A DNA stretch of 64,000 nucleotides from Onchocerca volvulus (Eukaryota; Nematoda; Chromadorea; Rhabditida; Onchocercidae), in assembly GCA_000499405.2 (NCBI GenBank), contig HG738137.1:15401873-15465872 (forward strand), given 5' to 3'. The notes under the pieces were generated by a model, which made no database searches, was not told where the DNA came from, and saw only the letters and a list, made by a program, of their open reading frames with translations. Positions within the stretch are counted from its first letter, which is position 1, and each line of letters starts with the position of its first letter. Positions 53,233-64,000 of this stretch are shown piece after piece. The position numbers and the translations under genes are program-made.

Positions 53233-55934
53233 ATGTTATTCGATTGCTTAAGATCACATTTTCCATCTCGAAATCATACAAATCCTCAATATTATACTTG
53301 TTTTGGACGAGTACATGTTCAAGTATGCATTATTTTAATTATAATAAATTCAATCAATTTCATTTGAATTTAATTTCATTCAATTTATGCTATTTTAAAA
53401 TTAATTTCGACGAAATAATTATTTTATTACAGACTGCTTTACAACTTATTATAATTGTAACATTTGCATGGGATATATTTCGATGGATCGATTTTATTTT
53501 CAATCATGGAATAACATTCGGTAATTTTTTTTTCCATTTCAATTTTTTCTTTTTCAGTGATCATTAAAAATTTAGTGAAATGTCTATAATTATTTATTAT
53601 TTTACTGTATATAATTTAAAATGATAATTAAATAAAAATTATTCATGGTAAAGACTAATGAACTAATTAATATTAATTACTTCATTAAAAGTTTCATTGC
53701 TATTGTTATTTCTGTATTTTTCGAGTCACTTACCTATTACTATTTATTAATTTAATTTTTTTATAATATTTTTCAAATAATTATTCAAATTCGAATAATA
53801 ATTATTATAGGATGGATCGAAATCATCGCGGAAATTTGTAATGCCTTATTTGGAATTTCTTTGATCATAGCTTATTGCTTCAAATCAGCGTCTTTTTTAT
53901 TACCATATCTTTTCCTTCAGGTTTTGTAATTAATTCTAATTTCCTAATTTCATTTCTATCATTTTAATTTTCATCAATATTTGCATAAACAAGACGATTA
54001 AATCATTTTCAATATTTTAGTAATGATAAGTTCTGATTATACTTAATTTTAAGGTAATTAAAGCTGATATTCTTTCTGATAATTAAAATTGATATTCTTA
54101 CTCTTATCATTTTATGACATATGCTTGCTGTAGAAAATGACATCTGTAATTTCATCAAATTTGCGAAATATTTCAAAATTTAGATGAATTCATTTCATTT
54201 TCAGCTATTTACTCTGGTAGCTTCGATGATTCTATTCTGCGTAAGCGTTTTAACTATAATTTGGCCTAAAAATTCTTGGGCGCCAAGCTTTCATACTTAT
54301 CCACCGACAAAAACATCCAGTATGATTCATATTTTTTTTTAAAATATTATTATTTATATTTCGATATTCTGCTAAGATATGAATAGTACGCTATCTGTTA
54401 ATTTTTGCGATCATTTTTATTCCGATTAGTTTAGTTAAATCTTTAACTGCATAATCTGATGATTTCTTCTAAAACATAAAAAGCATTTCCGATTTTTCAA
54501 AAAAAAAAAAAAAAAAAAAGAAAGAAAAGAGAATTGGAGAGATTTTGCAAACTTTTTTCATCTATTCATTGTAGCGATAATTGATTTGAATGATTTTTTC
54601 AAGTTGATTCTTCATTTATTCCATGACAAAATTTCATCTCTCAATTTATTAGACAATTAGATATTAAATTTTTTTTTTTGGATATTTAATTAAATATTTT
54701 TTTGAATATTTAATTAAAAATAAATGCACAATCAATTGAGTGATAAAGTTAGAGATTAAAAACAAAATGGTTAAATTTGAAAATTGCATATAATTAAAAC
54801 TCTATGAGAAAATTGGCCAATATTTGTAATAATAACAAAAGTATGAAAAGATTATCAAAACTGATAAATTTTTTTTTCATCCAATGGAGAAAAAAATAAA
54901 TTCTTCTGCTATAATATACATATTTAAGCAAATATTTTAAAAAGTAATGCAAATGTTTAAGTAAAACATTCACTGATTATTTTTTTTTGGTGATAAAAAA
55001 AAGATAAGTTATCAAAAAAAAAACTGATATCTGACATTTTAATGATATTATAGATATTTGCAACTGTTATGAAAAAAAAAAAAAAAACTTCAAAAATTTT
55101 TAAAATGTGAGATCTTTCTTGAATTTTTTTTTTTTTTTTTTTTTGTTTCTCATCTTTTTTGATCTTTCTTGAAATTTTTTCATTTTTTTTTCTTGGAACT
55201 TTTTTTTTTCACATTATTTCAGCTACACGATTAAATGCTTTAATTTATGCTATATCACCGCTTACTTTTGCATTGATGTTGATATGGGTGATTCGTGTAT
55301 TATTCGCTTGCTATGTATATTTTACTGATCAAAAAAAAGCTGAATCAACTTTTCCCATCGTTATTATTCAGGCAAGTTTTAATGATGAAAACTTATGATA
55401 ACGCATAGAGAAGAAAAAAAAAAGCAAGCTCATTCCATTTACAACAATAGATTTATTTGCGAAAAAAAAAATTTTTTTAACGCGATAAATTATCATAGAA
55501 ATCGTAAATCATAAATCGTAAATTGTAGAATTTCATTTCATCTATTTCGATTAAGTAGAAGAAATTTTACTTGCAAAACTTGCTCGATCTGATTTCTATA
55601 GTTTACGTCAAATAAATAAAGCTATGAATTGCAATTCTTACCTTTGCATATCATATCTATCGTTTAAAAAAAAAATAATAGCCTGAAATAAAATATATAA
55701 ACTTGAACTATAAGGCGTAAATAATAGGATAAAAGTTTGGGAATTGTTCGAAAGTAATTTCTTGTTTTTTTTTTCAAGTTTAAAAAAGTTTCATATTTAT
55801 ATGTATGTAAATGATTTTAGAATTAATTTTAATAATATTGTTTTTACATACAGAATAATGGTCCAACCACTGGTGTTACTATAACTTCACCAATCGATTC
55901 AAGTAACGAATCAAAAACAACAGTACCTATATAA
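53233..55934 (+). CDS. Tetraspan membrane protein, C-terminal end broken by duplication
   Basis: Six exons: 53233-53322, 53433-53520, 53811-53920, 54205-54319, 55223-55371, 55854-55934; 210 residues to the first stop. The N terminus is cytoplasm-like and polar (MLFDCLRSHFPSRNHTN, with CFGRVHVQ). Four hydrophobic segments follow: about 31-47 (LQLIIIVTFAW), 70-92 (FGISLIIAYCF), 97-116 (LVASMILFCVSVLTIIW) and 138-168 (IYAISPLTFALMLIW). A polar tail is rich in Ser, Thr and Pro. This layout is common among nematode tetraspan proteins of unknown function. Exon 5 ends CAG|GCAAGT, a GC donor; no in-frame GT donor fits better. In exon 6 an exact 50-bp tandem copy (55881-55930, 55931-55980) shifts the frame and gives a stop at 55932-55934. 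Ignoring one copy, the frame would continue to a stop at 56069-56071. No function is assigned. Confidence 0.75.
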
Positions 55935-55980
55935 CTTCACCAATCGATTCAAGTAACGAATCAAAAACAACAGTACCTAT
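55881..55980. repeat. Exact 50-bp tandem duplication inside a coding exon
   Basis: Two identical copies, each beginning ATAACTTCACCAATCGATTC and ending AACAGTACCTAT, lie head to tail in the last exon of the tetraspan gene. Fifty is not a multiple of three, so the downstream reading frame is lost. Confidence 0.97.
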
Positions 55981-56071
55981 GACATGCACTCCGATCAAAT
56001 CAACATCACCAACCACCTTCTCGAATCCCAATTTTACTTTACAAAATGAAAATGAAGAGGTAAAATCATGA

Positions 56072-58106
56072 TCACAGAAAATATCAATGAAACCTTTGTA
56101 GAATAAAAATTGAAGTATAGAATTTCGTGAAAATAAATTGTTAATTAAAAAATTTTAAATAAAATTGAAATGAGACGACAAAAAATGCACTATGATTTAG
56201 TATCAAAGCTTTTCATAAATTTTATATTTATTATAAGCAACTGATTTAAACAAAATAGCAAAAGGAAAAATCGTCCCCAAAAATATTATGAAAAAAAAAA
56301 AAAAGCTCATCAATATTTAATAAAAAAATTTTTTAAGCGATTTAAAAAAAAAACATTATGTTGTTTATTCCTAAAAATTTGCCATTCTTTTTTTTTGAAT
56401 CGCCGATTTTAGAATGAATTGACTTCTCGTTATTTGGAATTATTTATTAAAATAATTGAAAAGTTGAAATAAAATACAACTAATATATTTGAGAATTCAA
56501 AAATTTTGCAATTTTCTGGATCGATGAGGGAAAAATTAGAGAATTATAGATGAGAATTTATTATAAAACATGAACCGAAACTTTCCTTAGCACAACATTT
56601 ACTAGTTCTAGTTTTATCATCAAGAAGGCTGAATTTTACAATTAGTTGGAATCTTGTCATTTAAAACAACATATTAAATAATGCTGCAAAAAAAAAAAAC
56701 TTCCTCTACAGTTCAATTTCAAGTTGAATCTTCTTTCGTAACTAATCTGATTACATATCAAATCATATGTATTCTCTCATTAATGTTTAGTATCCAAATT
56801 AAGTATTTTGAATTTAGAACTAAAATTTTGAATTTAGTCCTAATTTAACCCTTGCTGCTTATCATTTTTTGTATTATAGCCAATAACAGTTTAATTAAAA
56901 TTTTCCTTATTTGTATTATGTTTGTTTTGCGTATTATGCGTTGCAGAAAATAATTCTGCTCCAAAGTTTGGTCATGTTAAGCACATTTAATGTTTTGAAT
57001 TTTTAAAAAATTGTTGGTTTTACAGCAATTATCCATACCAAATATAGAGATTAAAAAACGAATTAGTCAGCATTGCATAATTCTGAAAACTTCGAACTGT
57101 TCATTCTTTGATACAAATAGCATGAAAATGCTTCTCGATCCTTTTATTGGACTGAACAATTCATTTCCCTGTTACTTAGTTTGAATGCTCCATTTCAGTT
57201 TTTTCGCCGACTATTGCCTGAATATTTTACTTTTATTTATGGTATAGTTTTTCTGAATTCTACAGAATTTCACCATTAAGTATTTCAGAGATCATTCAAT
57301 CATTTCTCAGCCAACTATAAACGAATGATAGATTGTCTATTCAAGAATTTATTTATTACTGAAATTATGACATGAGAAACTAACCTACAGGAATTATACC
57401 ATTCACAGGGACAAACACAAATAAGCAAAGAAAGTGAAATCACAATATTAGACAACTACAGAATATTGAAAATTAAGCATATCGCAATTCTACATCACAT
57501 TTTACCTAAACAACAACTGTCATTGATGCAACTTCACTAAAATCAATTTTATCACAATCACCTATTTTTTTCATGTTTAAATCTGGAAAAATGCAACATT
57601 CAAATATGCATTAATTTATTACATAAGGAAATAGAACATATTTTTGACTGTTGATCAGTTCTAAATAGATAATATACAAAGATATACAACAAAATACTAT
57701 TTAATCTATCATTTTATCTTTTAAAAATTTGCTTTTAAGGTCAGGATCTTATCCGACCGTAAGCAAGCACGTAAATATCAATATATTCAAACTATGGAGC
57801 CTCCAATTTGACAAAATAATACACAAAATAATCCTAAAGATACTTGAAAAGATTTATAGCGACCAATAAATAAGCAATAGTGATTAATATAATATATCAG
57901 CGATTATGAATGAGTACTTCTGAAAACTAATCAAAATTTGGACTCTTTAAAATATAATTAATTTGCGAGTGAACATTTGAACAAAATTATTGCATTCTTT
58001 TGATTCTATTCAGTGATGACGCTAATCCTCTCTTGACATTGTTCTGCTTTTTCCGCATCATTTTATAGATATTTAAAATATAATATGTAGATAAATATAC
58101 AAAGGA
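56072..58106. other. Intergenic region, convergent gene ends
   Basis: The tetraspan gene (+) and FIS1 (-) converge here, so this should hold both 3' untranslated regions. I see no further gene. The part from 57,360 to 58,000 has fewer homopolymers than the part before it, but no open frame of useful length. Confidence 0.5.
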
Positions 58107-58945
58107 TCACCTTTTCGAGGCGGCAAGCGCGGCAATCGCTAAACCACCAATTAGTGCAATTCCTCCACCCAATATTGCCATGCCAATGATTCCATCTAAA
58201 CAAATCTTAGCTTGCATTTGCAATAACTGGAATGAAATTTCATCAGTATCATTGCTGTTGTTGCAATGAATCTGTATTCCATTAAAAAAAAAGAAATGAA
58301 GTCAATATACCTTTTTTCATTCTAGATTTAATTACATCCTTTAGATCTAATGCTTGGCGATTATTCGACTCTGCACTGAGTAAAACATCAATATATGCAA
58401 GAGCTCGATCGTACTCCTGAAATTTTACATTTCTCACAATGAAATTAATAACTTGGAGAAAATCTCTATAGCCGAAAGTTTTACCTTTAAGCGAGTATGT
58501 GCTATTGCAAGATAATATACATAATCACGTTTTGATATATCCTCAACTTCTTGCCGCAATAAATCTAAAACATATAAAAACCTAATAAGAATATAATTTA
58601 ATTCTCAGCAGATAAGAAAGAAAAATTCTCGTAACAAATTGTGCACTTGTGAGAACAGAGTTGTATTAATTGGAAAAAAAAAAATACTCGAATAACATTA
58701 AGTCAGAGTCGTTCAGCAACACTGTGATAATTTTGCTGCTATTAAGATACAACCACATATTGAGCGTAGTTATGGTATTCACTGATATGATCAGTTCACC
58801 TAACTTTACCTAACTACTACTGAAGTATTCTATATATGAACATGAAACTTTAAAACATATCGCGGTATATCTTCATGAAAATGTATCTTAATTTGTTACC
58901 GCTATTGCACTGCAACACAATGCTCAAGTCAACCAATTCTTCACG

Positions 58946-59001
<56 letters not shown>

Positions 59002-59912
59002 GATGGCAAAAGAGTAAAATGTCAATAATCCAATAACCTTCTAATAATTGAATTCCCTTACGCACATCACTGTTGTTCGATTTGATCAGCCCATGAGCAT
59101 AAGAATATATCGCGACAGCACTTGGATTACCGCGTGCTACTTGTTCTTTATATGTTCTTTCTAAGTTCTGAAACAAAAACATCCCACAATCAGTAAACAT
59201 TCCTGTCTTCTATAAAACAAATTTTAACATGATATTTCCCATTCAAATGTTTTGACTTAACTAAAACGTCCTCATTCAATGTGCTTTAAGTTCACTAAAA
59301 TATTAACAGATAAGCAATACAATCCCTATCCATTTAGTTCTTGTCAAAGCATCTAAGAACAAAATTATGATTATAACGAAATATGTCAAACCCATGGGAA
59401 AAATATGATTAAGGCAGATCATTAGATCATAAAAAGGAACAAAATATTTGTTTTGGCAACTATGCATAAAAGTCATCATGAAAGTATGGAAAAAAAAAAA
59501 ACACAGCCATTATCACCACCGTCAATTAATATGTTATGCATATTCAGCGGTAACAGAATTGAATTAGATTAGTTAAAGTAATGCAAATTATAAAGAGCCA
59601 AATCAACGGAATTACAGAACCAAATTAAAGGAATTTTAGCCATAAATTAATAAGGTTTCGAATGACTTAGCATGTAGCAATATAAACATATACTTATTAC
59701 TAGCAGAAATGATGCTTAATAACATAATATAATCATTATTACAAGAGATGGAACTGAAAAAATAATAAATATATTGTAAACGTAAATTCATTCCAAGAAG
59801 GAATGGTACTTGAATTCTGAATTCGATAATAGAATAAGGATAAAAAAAACAATCAACATACGGCCAAAACGTCCGAATCGATTCGTTCATCCACAACTAC
59901 ACCAGAATCCAT
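58107..59912 (-). CDS. fis1: Mitochondrial fission 1 protein FIS1
   Basis: FIS1 is a tail-anchored protein of the mitochondrial (and peroxisomal) outer membrane whose cytosolic TPR-like bundle recruits fission machinery. Five exons: 59862-59912, 59038-59167, 58485-58564, 58311-58416, 58107-58195; 151 residues, close to the usual 150. The start is MDSGVVVDERIDSDVL. The helical bundle contains NLERTYKEQVARGN, SYAHGLIKSNNSDVRKGIQL, RDYVYYLAIAHTRLKEYDRA and NNRQALDLKDVI. The tail anchor starts KKDGIIGMAILGGGIALIGG and ends with the short basic SKR. The exon-5 acceptor at 58196-58197 (GTTTAG) was chosen because it alone gives the conserved KKDG junction; a better-looking CAG upstream would run into a stop after five codons. 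Intron 2 holds a run of 54 A. The gene is well conserved and appears intact. Confidence 0.95.
58946..58999. repeat. Run of 54 A in FIS1 intron 2
   Basis: Uninterrupted A tract on the + strand (a T tract in the transcript sense), less than 50 bases from the 3' side of FIS1 exon 2. Length in the true genome is uncertain. Confidence 0.95.
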
Positions 59913-61856
59913 CCCTGAAAATAACCGGTAATTCACTACCGAATTAATTAATTCCCAGAAATGACGGAACTCAAAATACCATCAATCGCATCATGAAACA
60001 CAGTGCATTAGTCATCAAGATTTAGACTTTATGCGACCACGGCTCTATGTATCTGGTCGCTATGAAATCATCGTTGTTTCGTTTATACTTAGAAATATAA
60101 TCTGCACTTCATATTCAACTTTTATCAAATTTGGAAGTTAGAATTCTTATCCATGCTATTACTTCGAAACATAATGCCAAGAAATTTAATTGTAATATGG
60201 AGTTGTAGTTTCATTTCGAACTAATTTAATATGTTTTAGAAATTTAATATGATTAGATTAATTTGCATAAATTTCGTTTATGAATTTTCTGTCTGAATGA
60301 ATTGAACTTTATGAATGAACTTTTCATATGAATTCCATTTATGTTTTTTTCTTTTTAAGTTCTTTAGTACATGAAAAATTGTATCTTCTAAATTATTTCC
60401 ATTCCTACAATGATAATGAGACAATCAATGAAAACTATTAGAAAATATTTTACTATGTTTTTCAGTTTTACGCATATTTATGTATAAAATAATAACCTAT
60501 AAGTTAAATAAGACTGAAATAATTCAAAAAATATATAATGATTTATAAATATTCTTGCTTTTATTGCTTGTTAATTTTAGGTTTACATTAATCATTTAAT
60601 CATAAAAGGCATAGAAATTTACTCATTAGAAAATAATATTCATTGAAAAATAATATTGCAATTAGTGAAATCAATAAAGCAACATTAAATTTTGGAAGAA
60701 AGTTATATTTTTTCTGTTTTTTTCTTTTTACTTGGGAAGCAAAACAGAAGGAAAATTGTTAGCAGAAAATAATTGTATCAAAATAAAATAAGAAAATTAT
60801 CAACAATTGACAAATGTTGCTTATATTACTAAATTTTTGATTATTTTATCAATAGAATATAGCAAAATTAAAGAAGTTACTTTTGTCGACGTTTTTTTCT
60901 GATCGTGACAAAATTGTAAAATTAAATTTTGCTTCCCAGTTCTCACAGATTTCTTCAATTTTCCTGTCTCAATTACTTTGAAAAACGAACCTCAAATTTG
61001 GATAATTAAACCTTTATAACAAAAATTTGATAAGACGACAACGGACGCAACAATTGCGATATCTTTTATATCAATATAACAATTTTAATGACGATGTCAT
61101 AAACCAAACGAAAAAGAGGGACTAAATTAAGCCTGACATATTCAACCACTCGGCCTTGTGATAAAATATCCTTTGATTCTTTGCTTAGAATTCTCTTCTT
61201 GTTTAGAGAGAGAAGATTCTGATAGAGTTTGATCTACAAGAAAGCGCCTTTGTTAGCAAAAGCTTGTGATTTAAACTAAACATAGAACAAAGATTACAAA
61301 AGCCATTTGATCTACGAATAAAGAAATAATTCCGCACATTCAGCAAGAGTTACAATCATTTGATTAAGAAAAAAAAATAATAAATCATTCATTTTCTGCT
61401 ACTCCTAGCGATTTCAGCGACAATTATGAAATCTCGCCAGAATAACTCCACAAAATAAGCTAAGTAAAATTAGGAAATGTAAATTATTTTTTGGAAATTT
61501 TTTAATTAAATTTTTGATTGATCTACAAATGTTGTCAAATTTATGCTTAATTTATCGTTTTTTTTTTTTCACTTCATTCCTCACTTCAATATTAATCGAT
61601 ATCAAATTAAAATTTCTCCATTTTTTTCTTTATTTATCTATCTTTGGTTTTGGAATAAAATAAATTAGGAGATAAAACTTCCCGATAGATTGAAAAAAAA
61701 AAAATTTAAAGAAATGAAATGAAATGTATAAAAAAAAAAAGAAAAATAAGAATTAATCTAGTTATATCGAATTTTCAGAACATACTAAATTAATTTAGAA
61801 TCAAAAATTCCATATTACAGTTAAATTTCTCGCTATTATGTTTTAAAGTAATCGTA
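59913..61856. other. Intergenic region upstream of FIS1
   Basis: This should contain the FIS1 promoter and 5' untranslated region next to 59912. I see no other gene. The sequence is AT-rich with short A/T runs and no frame above 60 codons that looks coding. Confidence 0.5.
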
Positions 61857-61903
61857 TGAGGAGAAAAGATTCGAACTTTTACTTCCGATGAAAGAAACAA
61901 GTG

Positions 61904-61957
61904 AACCCCAGACCTCTCCGATGCGAACGGAGCGCTCTACCCCTGAGCTATGCCCCC
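61904..61957 (-). tRNA. tRNA-Ala(CGC)-like, 3' part degenerate
   Basis: Reading the minus strand from 61957: acceptor 5' strand GGGGGCA, then TA, a perfect D arm (GCTC-AGGGGTA-GAGC), and a perfect anticodon arm CTCCG-TTCGCAT-CGGAG with anticodon CGC at 61923-61925 (alanine, codon GCG). The variable AGGTC and the start of a T arm (TGGGGTTCA) follow. The T stem then fails to close and no matching 3' acceptor strand or discriminator is present in place. An alternative, well-formed T arm (AAAAG-TTCGAAT-CTTTT, 61880-61864) occurs about 25 bases further on, with a weakly complementary acceptor strand after it. Most likely a truncated tRNA-Ala pseudogene. Confidence 0.6.
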
Positions 61958-63840
61958 ACACTCCCAGTAACTTCTGTGGATTATGTTAGAAGAATGATGA
62001 ACAATTTTGAATTTTTCAGACTTTCATTTGCCTAATTATTCGAAATTTCTTTCAATTAAAATAAATGATTAAAATTTAAGCGAAATCTTTTTTTTTGAGT
62101 TTTTTGAAGTTGGATTTTCCCAACTGTTCGAAATTTTTATTAAGTAAAACAAATAATACCTAAGAAATAAACAAATATTTCAAAATGAAAATGTGTTTTA
62201 AATAACTGCTGAAAGATCTTTCTTTTTGAATTTTCCATTTCTTGCTTTTTTTTGTCGTCTTTAAATTATCAATGAAACATAAGTGGGAATTTTTGATTTT
62301 AAAACATCAGATTAAAAAATTGTTCTTTTTTGCAAAATTGCGATAATTTGAAAGAAAGAGAAACAAAATTTTTGAAATTAGCAATTATACACAAAAATAA
62401 AATGGTAAAATAAAGATATGCAGACGGAAAAAAAAAAGTGAAATTGAATGGAAACTTGAAAGATAACGGAAAAGTATCCTATTATTACTTATGAAAATGT
62501 ATTAAATTATTTTTTTGCACTTTATGGTGCACGACAAGTTGTCATGCAACTTAAATGCGTACAATTTATTGTAAAGAGATATTAACATTTAGCATGCTAA
62601 CTAGTAATTATTATCTGTAAGATCTGACCCATAAAGATTAAATGGGGAAATTTTGCGAAATATAACAATGGTAGAATACATTGCTAGAAATACGAAAATT
62701 ATGATATAAAATTCAAATAATGATCGAAATTTAACTTTGACAAATATTTATCATTTTGATCGTTCTGATCGACAGATCAGTTCAAGTTGGACGAAATCAT
62801 CTTCCGTAAGAAAGAGCATATTTATTGATAAATTATGATAACCAACTATTATATTGTAATCTTGGATAAATAGAGAAATACGACCCAAGAAATGCCAGAT
62901 ATTCCAGATTAGTATTAGAATGCAAATATTTTTACCAACATATTAAGAAAGAAGGAATAGAAGTAATGGCTATGCAAAATACATTAATACGATGTGAAAT
63001 CTACTATCAAAAATAAGAAGTAAATTTAATGCTTTATTATATATATGAATGTCTGCTTGACTGAATAAGATCAAAATAAAGACTGAGGTCAAACTGGTTT
63101 GAAAATGGGAAAATTAGTTATTAATCGATATATGAATCTTTTCCAAACATCGATCTATAAGATTTTAAAAGTTATTTACTTTTTTTAAAACTTTTCTGAA
63201 TCTATTTTTATCTGATAAATGGTTCGGTAAATGATTTGTCATTTCAGTGAAAGGACAAAAATGACTATTTTTTTATTTATTTCTGCTGTCATCGCAACAA
63301 CTATCATAAGAAATGTCAAGAGGTATTAAAATATTCATTGGTAGCTTCGAATGCATTTACTTTCATTGTTAATAGGCGAAAGATAAGATATTTAAAACAG
63401 CTGACAAAGTGTTGCAAAGGAATTAAATTTAAAAAAGTATGAACCACTGGCATCAAATCTTTTAGTCATTTTGTATTCATATTATTTCATTCTCGAACTG
63501 AAATTTTATATTAAAAAATTAAAAAATATGGGACAGAAGGGGATTTGAAAAATTAGTCATTTTCTACTATCCAATGATAATAATACGGAATTTGATAAAC
63601 AGAATGCTTTGATCCATAAAATTATTTGTGATTATTGTATGATCAGTGATATCATTGTTGCCGCAAATCAAACTTACTTAAAGACTATTGAGAACTTTTC
63701 CACCATAAAATAAAAAATATGCATAAAAGTACGATCAAACGTATGGGCATTATTAATATCGATTTTATACTGTGAATCCCGTCGGAAAAATCCGAAAGAT
63801 ATAATTAATGTAAATAAGGAGTGTTAAAGGTCAAAAAGCG
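61958..63840. other. Intergenic region with no gene seen
   Basis: AT-rich, with short open frames only. A small + frame at 63261-63327 starts MTIFLFISAVIATT and could be a signal peptide, but has no partner exon. Confidence 0.45.
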
Positions 63841-63864
63841 CGTAATTTTGAATGGATCAACGGG

Positions 63865-63986
63865 CCAATAAACATATTTACCCCAAAACAATAAACAGAA
63901 GATAAGCATGTTTCCCGCCAAAACGGTAAACATGTTTACCGCCAAAGCGCTCTGATTAACTGACGAGCAAAAGGAAGTCGACCAAT
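63865..63986. promoter_or_regulatory. Cluster of E2F-like motifs with CCAAT boxes
   Basis: Three related 20-bp motifs start at 63870, 63904 and 63928 and share ARCATRTTTMCC followed by CC/GCC and AAA. The second contains TTTCCCGCCAAA (63911-63922), matching the palindromic E2F consensus. The third contains TTTACCGCCAAA (63935-63946). CCAAT pentamers stand at 63865-63869 and 63982-63986, and TGACGCAA follows the latter. The block is GC-richer than almost all of the window and probably belongs to the promoter of a gene beyond the right edge. Confidence 0.5.
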
Positions 63987-64000
63987 CGTGACGCAACGCA

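Noticed and set aside
58850..59200. Minus-strand frame of 116 codons with a long phenylalanine run
   Set aside because: It is FIS1 exon 2 read on through its donor into the intronic homopolymer; only 59038-59167 is coding.
63805..63996. Minus-strand open frame of 63 codons
   Set aside because: It runs straight through the E2F-like motif array and its composition follows those repeats, so it is best explained as chance.

Overview
The window looks like nuclear DNA of a nematode, most likely a spirurid or filarial (clade III) worm. The base composition is very AT-rich with many long A/T runs. Genes are split into many exons, mostly 40-250 bp, joined by GT...TTTCAG-type introns, and several products are typical of nematodes: an Srab-type chemoreceptor, a cuticlin-like ZP protein and a tetraspan protein. 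The species assignment is inference. Nothing here is organised in bacterial operons.

Layout. Positions 1-10,040 hold a tandem pair of Srab-like chemoreceptor genes on the + strand. The first is represented only by its last two exons (996-1135, 1682-1717). The second is complete in six exons (5948-9854). Introns and 3' flanks of the two copies are recognisably related, so a segment of at least 2 kb was duplicated. A set of three phase-compatible exons lies on the opposite strand inside intron 1 of the complete receptor (6376-7044); I do not recognise its product. Positions 14,693-19,550 (-) hold a nine-exon ZP-domain, cuticlin-like membrane protein with signal peptide, furin-type site and transmembrane anchor. 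Positions 23,934-28,871 (-) hold a ten-exon rhodopsin-like peptide GPCR that I could assemble from initiator Met to stop. A long desert (28.9-41 kb) follows, then a two-exon gene for an 83-residue single-pass membrane protein (41,017-42,066, -), then a second desert (42-53.2 kb). Positions 53,233-55,934 (+) hold a six-exon tetraspan gene whose last exon carries an exact 50-bp tandem duplication that creates a premature stop. Positions 58,107-59,912 (-) hold a clear five-exon mitochondrial fission factor FIS1. A tRNA-Ala(CGC)-like element with a broken T arm is at 61.9 kb. The last 150 bases are GC-richer and carry three related E2F-like motifs plus CCAAT boxes, which suggests a promoter at the window edge.

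The genes do not form one pathway. They are chemosensation (Srab pair), neuropeptide-type signalling (GPCR), cuticle/apical matrix (ZP protein) and mitochondrial division (FIS1). The most unusual points are the antisense exon set inside a receptor intron, two otherwise convincing exons with no AG acceptor where one is needed, a GC-AG intron, and exact 26-, 50- and 60-bp tandem duplications, one of which truncates a gene. All exon models are hand-made from reading frame, phase and splice sites without RNA evidence.
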